A DNA stretch of 64,000 bases from an uncultured Alphaproteobacteria bacterium (lineage in GTDB: Bacteria > Pseudomonadota > Alphaproteobacteria > RF32 > CAG-239). A model generated the notes under the pieces. It was not told where the DNA came from. It did no database searches and was given only the letters and a program-made list of their open reading frames with translations. Position 1 is the first letter of the stretch, and the number at the start of each line of letters is the position of its first letter. The translations under genes were made by a program, and so were the position numbers. Location: NCBI GenBank assembly GCA_944391395.1, contig CALXTI010000001.1, positions 1 through 64,000 of the forward strand, read 5' to 3'. Below, piece by piece: positions 1 to 9,293 of the stretch.

Positions 1-46
1 ATTTTTCCGGTTCCCCCTGCTTTTTATACTCTTCAAAATGTTCCAT
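1..46 (-). CDS. 5' end of a CDS running off the window
   Basis: On the minus strand an ATG at 46 follows a GGAGGT Shine-Dalgarno with a 3-4 nt gap, and the frame stays open for 15 codons to the window edge. The residues are charged (starting MEHFEEYKK), as for a soluble N-terminus. No product can be named. The good ribosome site is the main evidence. It could also be a chance open frame. Confidence 0.4.
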   Translation of the reverse strand, partial: MEHFEEYKKQGEPEK

Positions 47-287
47 AATACCTCCGGCAATAACTGGCTAAGTATAACCAAACAGACGGTAAAAATCAAG
101 TTAACAAGACAAATTACAAGCAATTTCAGCAGATAATGTCCCGATTGAAAGCTTTTTCGGACATTGCAAAGATGAAGTTGCCCCAATCTTGGCAAAAAAA
201 TAAGGGCGCTGGAGAATAGGGCGCGACCATCAAAATAAAAAATGAATCCCGCGGTTTCTTTAACTTTTCAAGGTATTTGGGATACAA
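47..287. other. intergenic stretch without recognised genes
   Basis: AT-rich sequence between the partial gene at the window edge and the tRNA terminator. I see no convincing ORF, tRNA or repeat. It probably holds the promoter of the leftward partial gene. Confidence 0.5.
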
Positions 288-288
288 A

Positions 289-316
289 AAAAGAGGAAGT
301 ATAAACTTCCTCTTTT
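289..316. terminator. bidirectional rho-independent terminator of tRNA-fMet
   Basis: An 11-bp perfect stem (AAAAGAGGAAG at 289-299 with CTTCCTCTTTT at 306-316) and a 6-nt loop. A- and T-rich flanks let it work in both directions. It lies just 3' of the minus-strand initiator tRNA. Confidence 0.85.
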
Positions 317-322
317 GCTATA

Positions 323-399
<77 letters not shown>

Positions 400-494
400 A
401 TAAGTATAGTTATCTTGTTAAGTTGGCTTGTGTATACGCTTAAAATACATACTTGTCAAGTATTATTTTGTGAAGCGGTCTTTTGACAGCGTTA

Positions 495-575
495 TCAGTT
501 AAAAAACATCATGGCAAGAGCGGTTAAAACCGCAACAATTAAAATGAATATAAAATGTTTTTGTTTCCATTCCAT
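495..575 (-). CDS. 26-aa membrane micropeptide
   Basis: A very short frame on the minus strand with ATG at 575 and TGA at 495-497. The peptide has a short charged and aromatic start (MEWKQKHF), a hydrophobic run of about 15 residues rich in Ile, Leu, Val and Ala, and ends MMFFN, so it should be one membrane helix. It starts 17 nt after the stop of the similar 22-aa peptide upstream, and the two share a layout (Trp near the N-terminus, then one helix). The ribosome site is weak (AAAGACG), so coupling to the upstream peptide is possible. Function unknown. Confidence 0.45.
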   Translation of the reverse strand: MEWKQKHFIFILIVAVLTALAMMFFN

Positions 576-591
576 TTTTATTCGCACGTCT

Positions 592-660
592 TTAAATAAA
601 AAAAGTAACGATAAGGGCAAAAATAAAAACGACGATGGTTATCCAATGCCATGTTTTCAT
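592..660 (-). CDS. 22-aa membrane micropeptide
   Basis: Minus-strand frame with ATG at 660 preceded by GGAG seven bases upstream, ending in TAA at 592-594. The peptide starts MKTWHW and then is almost wholly hydrophobic (Ile, Val, Phe, Ala, Leu), a single transmembrane helix. Together with the 26-aa peptide downstream it forms a tandem pair. Such peptides are typical of small regulatory membrane proteins or type I toxins. I infer no function. A longer overlapping frame (578-787) in another register is rich in Cys and Arg and is less credible. Confidence 0.5.
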   Translation of the reverse strand: MKTWHWITIVVFIFALIVTFFI

Positions 661-785
661 TAAAATTCTCCATTTTACACAGAATGTAAGCCCGAAAACA
701 ATTAAAACAAGCCTTGGTGAATAAAATTCGTTTGAAAAAGCATGTTGATTGTGTTATAATTATTTTGTTTGTTAAAGGAGGGCGC

Positions 786-1847
786 ATGGAGTTTGCCGAG
801 ATTGCCGAGTTGAAGCTGCAAAAGCCGGAAACATTACAAGTCGGTTTGGACGGTGGCGATGAAACGCCCTTTCTTTCTTGGTTGCGTAAATATATTATTG
901 AGCGTATCAGCCATTTTTTTCCCTATATTAACGATGACAAATGTCATGTACATTTTTTGTTTCCGGAAAAGTTTAACGTAGATAAAAACACGAATTTTGT
1001 TACAAAAGTTTTGAAAATTCACCACCCTTTACGGCAAAAACGTGTGAGTGCCGATTTAACTGCCGCATTGTCTGCCGGAAAGGAATACGGGAATGTCATG
1101 TCGGTTTTGGGTGAAGACAACAAAAAACATATTATAGCCGTTTTGGGGTGTTTGACTGATCCGTTGCCGGCGTTGTATTATAATATGCATATAATGTTTC
1201 AAGTGATGCAACAGAAGTATCTTTATCCGGAATATTTTGAGAATATTGAGCGGCAGGTCTGGATGTGGCGCGATAAAGGCGTGACGGAAGAACGGATTTC
1301 GGCAATGTTGAAAGCGACAAACTTTAATTATGAAAAAGTCCGCAAAATCACGTCTTTTTATAGCGATGTACAGGCTTTTGCCGGTGCGGCGGCATATTTA
1401 ATGATTAAAGCGGTACAATCCGGCAGAAAAGATTTGATTGAGCAAACGGAAAAATTTGTTTTGTTGAAGACTGCGGGCTTGTCTGAAAATTTGCTTAACG
1501 TTCAACATTGTGTGTTGAATTGCGCTTATCCGGCGGTTAAAAATCTTGTCGGCCAGATTAAAAACCATGGTGCGGCGGCGTATCTTGATCCGCAAGGCTG
1601 GGTTGACTGGAAAAAATTGTATGATTACACCTTATCTGAGGCAAAAAATATTGATTATTCCCCGCATGCCATTATGGATGTACGGCAAAATGAGGGAAAA
1701 TTGTTGCAAGTTATGGTCAAACAATATCCGGAGCGCCGGCAGATGCTTAATATTTTACCCTGGTGCCCGGAATATAAAAACAGTAAAATTTTGCAAGATT
1801 TTGTGGAAGCTCAGAAATTTTATCTGAACAACAATCATCAAGCTTAA
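786..1847 (+). CDS. conserved-type hypothetical protein, 353 aa
   Basis: I do not recognise this family. The start is ATG at 786 because AAAGGAGGG sits five bases upstream; a GTG 72 nt earlier lacks a ribosome site. The protein is soluble, with no signal peptide or membrane segment. It has an aromatic-rich middle with several basic/Trp patches (VWMWRDK near residue 160) and an alpha-helical character. No catalytic motif stands out. It stands alone, divergent from the micropeptide pair and 210 bp before a glycosyltransferase. Confidence 0.8.
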   Translation: MEFAEIAELKLQKPETLQVGLDGGDETPFLSWLRKYIIERISHFFPYINDDKCHVHFLFPEKFNVDKNTNFVTKVLKIHHPLRQKRVSADLTAALSAGKEYGNVMSVLGEDNKKHIIAVLGCLTDPLPALYYNMHIMFQVMQQKYLYPEYFENIERQVWMWRDKGVTEERISAMLKATNFNYEKVRKITSFYSDVQAFAGAAAYLMIKAVQSGRKDLIEQTEKFVLLKTAGLSENLLNVQHCVLNCAYPAVKNLVGQIKNHGAAAYLDPQGWVDWKKLYDYTLSEAKNIDYSPHAIMDVRQNEGKLLQVMVKQYPERRQMLNILPWCPEYKNSKILQDFVEAQKFYLNNNHQA

Positions 1848-1897
1848 AGAAAAAGCAAAAAATCACCAAGGCATTTTTTTTGCAAACAGCGTTTATT

Positions 1898-2033
1898 TTA
1901 AACATTCGTTTAATGTAAACAAAAAACACTGTAAAAACAGAAAGTTATAAACAGGACCAAATATAAAGTTTTGCAATAAAAAAGTAATTTCGCTATGATG
2001 CTGCTGAAAAGTTTATATTAAACGAACGTTTAA
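1898..2033 (+). promoter_or_regulatory. two palindromic operators flanking the GT61 promoter
   Basis: TTAAAC-N4-GTTTAA occurs at 1898-1913 and again at 2018-2033, exactly 120 bp apart, each preceded by GTTTAT and two bases. Between them is a good sigma70 promoter: TTGCAA (1971-1976), 17-bp spacer, TATGAT (1994-1999). The second palindrome begins about 12 bp after the expected transcription start. This is the geometry of a repressor of the TetR or similar dimeric class; the regulator is not nearby. Confidence 0.6.
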
Positions 2034-2060
2034 AAATACATTTTGTAAAAGCGGGGCGGA

Positions 2061-3866
2061 GTGATTTTGCAAATTTTTAAAGCAATCAAAAAATATTATC
2101 AGGTGGGACAGCAATCTGAAATCGGGCAAAAAGATGTGCCGCCGGAACAAAGTAAAAAGCTAAATTCCGCATGCGTCAACACGGATTATACCTACAATCC
2201 ATTTACTTGTTTTGCCCAAAAAGAATATTTGAATCCGCACAAACCGAAAAGTCAAGTTTATGAAAAGGCGATTGTTTTGCCAATCAGACATCGAGAAGGA
2301 AGCACTTGGTTTCAAGGAGGAGTGGTGGATGCCGACGGAAAGTATGTTGAAACGTCTTCTTTGCCGCCGGAGGAGGTCATTTTTGCCGATTATCAATACA
2401 ATACGGTCAAAGACTGTGATACGGATGTGGTTTATATAGGCGGGTTTTGGAGACATTGGGGGCATTTTATCATAGAATTAACTTCCAGGTTATGGTATGT
2501 TTTGGAACACGACAAATCCCACACGTTGAAATTAGCCTATACTTATCTGCACAACGAGCCTTTGCCACAGTTTTATTTGGATTTTTTTCGATTGTCGGGA
2601 ATTAAAGATGAGCAACTGATGCGGATTAAAGAACCGACACGTTTTAAAAGCGTGGTTGTTCCGGAAATTTCTACCGTGCAAGCCGGCTGGTATACGCAAG
2701 AATTTAAGAATATATATGACGAAGCGATAAAAAACATCACGCCGGTTTATCATGATAAAATTTATTTTTCGCGGACAAGATTTAAAAAAGCTTCAGATTC
2801 TGAATTCGGCGAACCATTAATGGAGCAAATTTTTGCCCAAAACGGTTATACAATTATTTATCCGGAAACATTGTCCGTAACGGAACAGCTGGCTCTGATT
2901 AAAGGTTGCAGACATTTTGCCATGGTATCCGGAACATTGTGTCATAATATGCTGTTTGCTCAAGACGGAACGGAAGTCATTATCTTGGAAAAAACAAGAT
3001 TAAGAAACGGTGGGCAAAGAGTGGTAAATCAATTAAGAAATTTGCAAATTGTTTATATCGACTGTTATCTTGACATGCCGCATATCTCTTTAGGGCATGG
3101 ACCGTTTTTGCTGGTGCCGAACGATAATTTTGTTTCGTTTTGGCATGACAGGGGTTTTCAGGCGGATTATGATGAAAAACAGGTTCAAAAAGATATTGAA
3201 AGCTATATTGCGAAGTATCAGGAGTACGCCAAACTCGGGAAGTTGGCGAACAAAAAATTAACCGAGGCGGAAATCAAGGAAATTGTTTCACAATTTAAAA
3301 AAAGGGTTTTGGGCGGTGATAAATTAAACTTAATGGCGGAAAACATTATTGAAACCCGGAAATATTTTGATGAAAAATATTATCTGGAAAATTATCCGGA
3401 AGCCAAAATTTCCGGAATGTCAGCAGTGGAACATTTTGCGCGCGAGGGGTGGAAAAAGGGCTATAACCCGTCCGAAAAATTTGATACGAATTTTTATCTG
3501 ACCAGATATCAAGATGTCGCGCGAGCCGGGATTAATCCGTTGCTGCATTATATTCAAAACGGTATCAAAGAAGGGAGAAAGCCTACTGCCGACAGTTGTT
3601 CCGCCGAGGAATGCCGATTGATTGAAAAATCAAGATATTTTGATAAAAACTGGTATTTGAAAACTTATGCGGATGTCAAACAGTCCGGTCAAAATCCGGT
3701 TGAGCATTATGTGCGTTATGGTTGGAAAGAAGGGAAAAATCCCGGACCGGATTTTGACACCAGCGTTTATCTGGAAATTAATGCCGATGTTAAACGAGCG
3801 GGAATGAATCCGTTGCTGCATTATGAAAAATACGGCAGGAAAGAAGGACGGAAAATTTCACGTTAA
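2061..3866 (+). CDS. GT61-family glycosyltransferase with C-terminal sugar-transferase-associated repeats
   Basis: Likely transfers a sugar in surface polysaccharide or glycan synthesis. Residues about 100-350 match the GT61 (DUF563) type: a GGFWRHWGHFIIE segment, an RTRFKK segment and VSGTLCHNMLFA followed by TEVIILE. The C-terminal part (about 435-600) has four repeats of about 37 residues on the pattern FDxxxYLxxYxDVxxxGxNPLxHYxxxGxKEGRxP, seen after glycosyltransferases in alphaproteobacteria. The start is GTG at 2061 or TTG at 2067; GGCGGAG lies just upstream and its spacing favours 2067. Its promoter is flanked by two palindromes. It appears monocistronic. Confidence 0.8.
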   Translation: MILQIFKAIKKYYQVGQQSEIGQKDVPPEQSKKLNSACVNTDYTYNPFTCFAQKEYLNPHKPKSQVYEKAIVLPIRHREGSTWFQGGVVDADGKYVETSSLPPEEVIFADYQYNTVKDCDTDVVYIGGFWRHWGHFIIELTSRLWYVLEHDKSHTLKLAYTYLHNEPLPQFYLDFFRLSGIKDEQLMRIKEPTRFKSVVVPEISTVQAGWYTQEFKNIYDEAIKNITPVYHDKIYFSRTRFKKASDSEFGEPLMEQIFAQNGYTIIYPETLSVTEQLALIKGCRHFAMVSGTLCHNMLFAQDGTEVIILEKTRLRNGGQRVVNQLRNLQIVYIDCYLDMPHISLGHGPFLLVPNDNFVSFWHDRGFQADYDEKQVQKDIESYIAKYQEYAKLGKLANKKLTEAEIKEIVSQFKKRVLGGDKLNLMAENIIETRKYFDEKYYLENYPEAKISGMSAVEHFAREGWKKGYNPSEKFDTNFYLTRYQDVARAGINPLLHYIQNGIKEGRKPTADSCSAEECRLIEKSRYFDKNWYLKTYADVKQSGQNPVEHYVRYGWKEGKNPGPDFDTSVYLEINADVKRAGMNPLLHYEKYGRKEGRKISR

Positions 3867-3904
3867 ATCTTTTATATTATGAAAACGGTGCTTGAAATGG
3901 CAGG

Positions 3905-6193
3905 TTATGCCCAGCGTAAAAAATTCATCATGATTTTTTTGCGGCCGTATTTATCAAAATACACTTCGCATTTTTGCCCTTCAACCGACATTAAGGAGCC
4001 ATAACCGAAGGCGTCGTGATAAACCCTTTTTCCTTTTAAGCCGCGCGGCGCGTCATAGTCCATGTCCAATTCATAACTGTATGTGTATTCATGTCCGACA
4101 GGAGAGGAAGATGTTTCGCCTGACGCTTTTTTGAAAGGTTTTTGCCGATAAGAACTAAAGTTTTGGTAGCCGCCATAGTATTGCCGGTTGACGTTGTTGA
4201 TGATTTCCAGACAATCGGACGGTATTTCATTTAGAAAACGGGAGGGTGTGTTGGTCTGCCATTGTCCGTAAATCCGCCGAGTGTAGGCGGTTAAGATATA
4301 AAGCCTTTGTTTGGCGCGGGTGATGGCGACATATGCCAGGCGGCGTTCTTCTTCCAAAGCTTCGCCGCCGCCTTCGTCCAAGCTGCGTTGGTGTGGAAAC
4401 AGGCCTTCTTCCCAACCAGGGAGAAACACAACATTAAACTCCAAACCTTTGGCCGAATGGAGCGTTATCAACATCACTTTGTTGGAATCAACGGCGGAAT
4501 CATTGTCCATAACCAAACTGACATGTTCCAAAAAGTCAGCCAATGTGGGATAGTTTTCTTTATCGCCCATTACACCGATTAGTTCTTTGAGGTTATCAAT
4601 GCGGCCGGGAGCTTCAACCGATTTATCGTTTTTGAGCATTTCAAGGTAGCCGGAATCTTCCAAAACCTGTGCGGCCAAATCGTCAGGTGAAACGGCTTGC
4701 GCGGTTTTGCGCCATTCTTCAAAAAGATTCATCAATTCGCTTAACGCCGTTTTGGCTTTGCCGGTAATCAGACCGGCGACTAACATTTCGCCAACCGCTT
4801 CATACATGGATATATGATGCTCGCGGGCATAATCCAAAAACTTTTCGACACTTTTGGCGCCGATGCCGCGGGCGGGTTTGTTGATAATCCGCTCAAAAGC
4901 CAAATCATCCGCCGGCTGAACAATCACACGAAAATAAGCCAGTAAGTCGCGGATTTCCTGACGTTCGTAAAATTTCGGTCCGCCGATAACCTGATACGGA
5001 ATTGCCTCGGCGATAAACTTTTCTTCAAATTCACGGGTTTGGAAAGCGGTACGCACCAAAACCGCCATGTCCGAATATTGAAAACCGCTGCGTTTTAAAT
5101 TTTCTATTTCATCGGCGACAAATTTGGCTTCTTCCTCGCCGTTGTAGGCGCTGATGATTTTGATTTTTTCATTTACGCAATTGTTGGCAGGGCTGTTTTC
5201 GGCCACTTTTAGGGTTTTGCCTAAACGGCCTTGATTGTGACTGATGAGGTTTGAGGCGGCTTTTAAAATATTGCCGGTGGAACGGTAATTGCGTTCAAGG
5301 CGGATAATTTTGGCGTCGGTAAAGTCTTTTTCAAAACGCAAGATGTTTTCGATTTCGGCACCGCGCCAAGAATAAATGGATTGGTCGTCATCGCCGACGC
5401 AACACAGGTTGCGGCTTTTTTGTGAAAGCAGGCGCAAAAACATATATTGCGTGACGTTGGTGTCTTGGTATTCATCGACCATGATGTAACGGAATTTCGC
5501 CTGATATTTTTCCAAAATGTCGGTGTTTTTGAGCAAAATGTTTAGCGTGTGCAGCAGAATGTCGCCGAAATCAACACAGTTAAGCTCCAACAAACGCGCC
5601 TGGTATTTTTGATAAACGGTTAAGACCATGTTGTTTTTGAATTCGGCGGCGGTTTTTTCCGGCGTGAGGTTTTTATCCTTAAAACGTTGGATTTTATCAA
5701 CAAAAGCCTGCGGCGGATATTTCTTCTCATCAATGCCGTCGGCTTCCAAAATTTGTTTAATCAATCGTTTTTGGTCATCTTCGGCTAAAATGGTAAAGTT
5801 TGGTTTCAGACCGGCAAGTTCGGCGTGAGCACGCAAAATTTTGACACAGATGCTGTGAAAAGTGCCGAGCCAAACCGAATCGGCGGCATTGCCAATCATC
5901 TCTTGCACGCGGGATTTCATTTCATTGGCGGCGCGGTTGGTGAAGGTTACGACCAGACAATTCCAAGGCTGGGCTTTCATGGTGGCTAAAATATAGGCCA
6001 GACGCGTGGTCAAAACTTTGGTTTTGCCCGTGCCGGCGCCGGAAAGCACCAACAACGGCCCTTCGGTGGTTTCCACCGCCTGCCGTTGCTCCGGATTGAG
6101 CGCGTCCAGCCATGGCAATTCAGGCCTTAAAGCGCTGATGTTATCATATGTTTCGGCGTTGTTGCCGTCATCTAAATCAAATATGCTGCCCAT
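3905..6193 (-). CDS. uvrD: UvrD/PcrA-type SF1 DNA helicase
   Basis: 3'-5' DNA helicase of repair and plasmid replication. All SF1A motifs are visible: Walker A GAGTGKT, Walker B VDEYQDTN, GDDDQSIYSWRG (motif III region), RLERNYRS (IV), LITLHSAKGLEF (V) and EEERRLAYVAITRA (VI). The C-terminus carries a Tudor-like GKRVYHDAFGYGSL module, as in PcrA. The frame is open from 6283, but ATG at 6193 is preferred because the upstream 30 residues are atypical and would run into the divergent moxR promoter. About 762 aa, normal for the family. Confidence 0.93.
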   Translation of the reverse strand: MGSIFDLDDGNNAETYDNISALRPELPWLDALNPEQRQAVETTEGPLLVLSGAGTGKTKVLTTRLAYILATMKAQPWNCLVVTFTNRAANEMKSRVQEMIGNAADSVWLGTFHSICVKILRAHAELAGLKPNFTILAEDDQKRLIKQILEADGIDEKKYPPQAFVDKIQRFKDKNLTPEKTAAEFKNNMVLTVYQKYQARLLELNCVDFGDILLHTLNILLKNTDILEKYQAKFRYIMVDEYQDTNVTQYMFLRLLSQKSRNLCCVGDDDQSIYSWRGAEIENILRFEKDFTDAKIIRLERNYRSTGNILKAASNLISHNQGRLGKTLKVAENSPANNCVNEKIKIISAYNGEEEAKFVADEIENLKRSGFQYSDMAVLVRTAFQTREFEEKFIAEAIPYQVIGGPKFYERQEIRDLLAYFRVIVQPADDLAFERIINKPARGIGAKSVEKFLDYAREHHISMYEAVGEMLVAGLITGKAKTALSELMNLFEEWRKTAQAVSPDDLAAQVLEDSGYLEMLKNDKSVEAPGRIDNLKELIGVMGDKENYPTLADFLEHVSLVMDNDSAVDSNKVMLITLHSAKGLEFNVVFLPGWEEGLFPHQRSLDEGGGEALEEERRLAYVAITRAKQRLYILTAYTRRIYGQWQTNTPSRFLNEIPSDCLEIINNVNRQYYGGYQNFSSYRQKPFKKASGETSSSPVGHEYTYSYELDMDYDAPRGLKGKRVYHDAFGYGSLMSVEGQKCEVYFDKYGRKKIMMNFLRWA

Positions 6194-6294
6194 TGTTGCA
6201 ATACTTCTTGTTTTTTGTGCCAAATCACCATATATATAGAATAGTATTCCGCGAAAGGGAAGAGTTTTTATAGATAATTGCAAAGGAAGTTTTT

Positions 6295-7269
6295 ATGTCG
6301 GATTTAAGAAAAAAGCTTGTCGGGCTGAAAAATCATATGGAAAAACGCATCGTCGGTCAGGAAGATTTGGTTAAAAAGCTGTTGATTACGCTTTTGGCCG
6401 GCGGGCACGCGTTGGTGGAAGGTGCGCCGGGGTTGGCTAAAACCAAGGCGATTAAGACGTTGGCCGAAAGCATTAACGCCGATTATAACCGAATCCAGTT
6501 TACACCGGATTTGCTGCCGTCGGATATTACCGGCAGCGATATTTATGTGGCGGCGACCGGAAAGTTTGAGTTTCGCAAAGGTCCGGTGTTTGCCAATTTG
6601 GTGTTGGCCGATGAAATCAACCGCGCGCCGGCTAAAGTGCAATCGGCGCTGTTGGAAGCTATGGCCGAAAGACAGGTCAGCGTCGGCGGCAAGCGTTATC
6701 CGCTGTCAAATTTGTTTATGGTGATGGCAACCCAAAATCCGATTGAACATGAAGGTACTTACAATTTGCCGGAAGCACAACTTGACCGTTTTTTGATGTA
6801 TATCAAAATCGACCAGCCGGATGCAGCAACCGAAAAGAAGATTTTGGAAATCGTGCGCGGCGAAGATAAAGGCGAAAACAAAGACAAAGTTTCGACAACG
6901 TTACAAAAAATGACGATTGAAGAAATTTTGGCAGCGCAGCATGAAGTGTTGGCCGTGCATACCAGCGAGGCGGTTGAAAAATATTTGATTGAGCTTGTGA
7001 TGGCAACCCGCAAACCGGAAAAATACAACAGCGCTTTGGCCGGTATGGTACGCTACGGTGCCAGCCCGCGGGCGACGATTGCTTTGGATAAATGTTCTAA
7101 AATCAATGCGTGGCTGGAGGGACGCGATTTTGTGACGCCGGAAGATGTCCACGCTGTGGCTTATGATGTTTTGCGCCACCGGATTATTTTAAGTTTTGAA
7201 GCTCAGGCCGAAGAATTGTCTTCTGATGATATGATAGCGGCTTTGTTAAAAGCGGTTCCGTTGCCGTAA
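6295..7269 (+). CDS. MoxR-family AAA+ ATPase
   Basis: MoxR AAA+ chaperone-like ATPase, 324 aa. Visible are an early GQEDLVKKLL segment, Walker A GAPGLAKTK (about residues 42-50), Walker B LADEINR, sensor-1 MATQNP and an arginine-bearing LDRF segment. The start at 6295 has AAAGGAAG upstream. The next gene follows nine bases later and is a DUF58 protein, the standard partner: MoxR ATPases with DUF58/vWA proteins act in maturation of membrane or metal-dependent complexes. The exact client is not visible here. Confidence 0.93.
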   Translation: MSDLRKKLVGLKNHMEKRIVGQEDLVKKLLITLLAGGHALVEGAPGLAKTKAIKTLAESINADYNRIQFTPDLLPSDITGSDIYVAATGKFEFRKGPVFANLVLADEINRAPAKVQSALLEAMAERQVSVGGKRYPLSNLFMVMATQNPIEHEGTYNLPEAQLDRFLMYIKIDQPDAATEKKILEIVRGEDKGENKDKVSTTLQKMTIEEILAAQHEVLAVHTSEAVEKYLIELVMATRKPEKYNSALAGMVRYGASPRATIALDKCSKINAWLEGRDFVTPEDVHAVAYDVLRHRIILSFEAQAEELSSDDMIAALLKAVPLP

Positions 7270-7278
7270 AGGAAAAAA

Positions 7279-8223
7279 ATGGTCAGGCTGCATGATATAA
7301 CACGTTGGTGGAAAAGCCGCAAAGAAAAAGATGATTTGAGCGGTTTGGCTGTGCGTTTTGACGAGTTGGCGGCGATGCGGCGTTATGTGCCTTATTTGCG
7401 GGAATTTAAATTTAACAACACTTCTTTACAATCCGGTGATGCGCGGTCGGCTTTCAGAGGACGAGGCATGGAGTTTGCCGAGGTCAGAGCTTATAATTAC
7501 GGTGATGATGTGAGGGATATTGATTGGCGGGTTACAGCACGCAAAAATCAGCCGTTTACCAAACTTTATGCCGAGGAAAAAGACCGGGAGGTGTATGTCT
7601 GGCTTGATTTATCGCCCAAGATGATGTTTGGCACCAGAAATGAGTTGAAAGCCGTGACGGCTGCAAAGACCGCGGCGCTGCTGGGTTGGTTTGCTCTGGC
7701 AAATCGCGACCGATTCGGTTTGGCGGTTTATGACGGCCGGCAGACGAGAATCTTTCAATCCAAGCGAACACAAGAAAATTTGTTGGCGATTTTTAAAAAA
7801 ATTGAACAAATTTCCGTTGAAGGTCTTGAAAATCAACAAGTTGATGAAGATGAGGCCAAATCTTTGCAAAAAGTTCATAAAAAAATCAGCCGGCGGGCGA
7901 TTGTGTTTGTTATCAGCAGTTTTGACAATTTTGAACAACATTACGGCAAAGAGATTGCCAAACTTGCCGGAAACAACGAAGTTTTTGCGGTTAACGTGTA
8001 TGATGCGTTGGAAGAAAAAGCTCCGCCGCAAGGTGAATATTTGGCTCAATACGACAATCAAAAACAACTTTTGATTAACACAGGAAAAAAATTCAGCCAG
8101 CAATACGGTTTGTTTTTTATCCAAAAAAGACAATCTGTTCGGCAATTTTGTGTAAAATTTAACTGTCGTTATCGCGAAATATGTTCAAAACAACCTATTT
8201 ACAAGCAGTTACGCCCGGTTTAG
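7279..8223 (+). CDS. DUF58 domain protein (vWA-like), MoxR partner
   Basis: 314 aa. The diagnostic DUF58 block is FRGRGMEFAEVRAYNYGDD followed by VRDIDWRVTARKNQPFTKLY. After it comes a vWA-like fold with DLSPKMMFG, which keeps the D-x-S part of a metal-site motif. No clear membrane helix, unlike longer DUF58 proteins. It sits nine bases after moxR in one operon and probably binds the ATPase. Its client is unknown. Confidence 0.9.
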   Translation: MVRLHDITRWWKSRKEKDDLSGLAVRFDELAAMRRYVPYLREFKFNNTSLQSGDARSAFRGRGMEFAEVRAYNYGDDVRDIDWRVTARKNQPFTKLYAEEKDREVYVWLDLSPKMMFGTRNELKAVTAAKTAALLGWFALANRDRFGLAVYDGRQTRIFQSKRTQENLLAIFKKIEQISVEGLENQQVDEDEAKSLQKVHKKISRRAIVFVISSFDNFEQHYGKEIAKLAGNNEVFAVNVYDALEEKAPPQGEYLAQYDNQKQLLINTGKKFSQQYGLFFIQKRQSVRQFCVKFNCRYREICSKQPIYKQLRPV

Positions 8224-8323
8224 AAAATTTAAAATTTTGACATAAAAATAATTGACATAAATGATTTAAAATGATAGTGTTATGGATACAATTATTTTGT
8301 AACTTACGGAAGAAGAGAAAAAT

Positions 8324-9280
8324 ATGGTTAAAATGAATGAAAGCAATGCCTACAAAAGAGGGCAAGAATTGTTGGACAGCGGCATGTACAAAGAAGCGGT
8401 CGCTCAATTTGACGAGGTTATTAAAGAACAGCCCGATTCTTGGAAGGCTATCAATTCAAAAGGCTTTGCCTATCAAAAAATGAGCAAATACACCGAAGCG
8501 GTGGAATGTTTCAACAAGGCTCTGGCAATCAATCCAAAATCTGTCGAAGTGCTGAACAACAAAGGCGTAACTTTGAGCATGCGCGGGCTTTATAAAGAGG
8601 CAATCGCGTGTTTTGACGAGGCTTTTGCCATTGATCAAACGTCTTTGGAAGCCTTAAACGGTAAGGCGATTGCTTTGCAGCATATGTTTTTGTTTAAAGA
8701 AGCGCTGGATGTTTTGGAACAAGCCATGAAAATTGACAACAAACATCCGCAGACGTTGCTCAGTATTGCCGTAACGTTGCAAAAATTGAAACAATATGAC
8801 CGTTCTATTGCCTTTTTTAAGAAAGTTTTGTCATCGGATAAAACCAATGTTAAAGCTTGGAACGGAATCGGCGTGACTTATCAGCTGATGGGTGATAATG
8901 ATTCGGCTTTGAAATGCTTTACCAAAATTTTGAACATCAACAGCAATGAAATTCAGGCATGGATAAGCATCGGGTTTGTTTATCAGAAGATGTTTAAATT
9001 TAAAGATGCTTTGAAATGCTACAAAAAAGCACAAATTTTGGTAGGTGGTCGTTATCATCATAAATTATATGACGGTTTGGCCTCATGTTTGACCAAGTTG
9101 TCCGAGTTTGACCAGGCGATTGAAGTTTACAAACAAATCTTTCAACATGAAGAAGGTAAAAAGAAATGGGATGCCCAACGTTCCATCAAGTTTGTGAACA
9201 AATTGAAACGCAAAAAAGCAGTCGGTACTTTGCCGGATATTATGGCCGGTGTCGCCGATGCCGAGGGCGGAAATAAATAA
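8324..9280 (+). CDS. tetratricopeptide-repeat protein
   Basis: 318 aa made of about eight consecutive TPR units of 34 residues from residue 5 to about 270, with recurring patterns such as A-x-x-x-x-x-x-A-x-x-x-F-x-x-A-L-x-I-x-P/N. No signal peptide or catalytic domain, so a cytoplasmic protein-interaction scaffold. The start ATG at 8324 follows GGAAGAAGAGAAAAAT. It lies 100 bp downstream of the MoxR-DUF58 pair and may share their transcript or use its own promoter. Two hairpins follow it. Confidence 0.88.
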   Translation: MVKMNESNAYKRGQELLDSGMYKEAVAQFDEVIKEQPDSWKAINSKGFAYQKMSKYTEAVECFNKALAINPKSVEVLNNKGVTLSMRGLYKEAIACFDEAFAIDQTSLEALNGKAIALQHMFLFKEALDVLEQAMKIDNKHPQTLLSIAVTLQKLKQYDRSIAFFKKVLSSDKTNVKAWNGIGVTYQLMGDNDSALKCFTKILNINSNEIQAWISIGFVYQKMFKFKDALKCYKKAQILVGGRYHHKLYDGLASCLTKLSEFDQAIEVYKQIFQHEEGKKKWDAQRSIKFVNKLKRKKAVGTLPDIMAGVADAEGGNK

Positions 9281-9293
9281 TCGTTTTTTATAA

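Noticed and set aside
578-787. 69-aa minus-strand frame upstream of the 353-aa gene
   Set aside because: It overlaps the better-supported 22-aa micropeptide in another register, and its composition (Cys, Arg, Phe) is like translated noncoding sequence.
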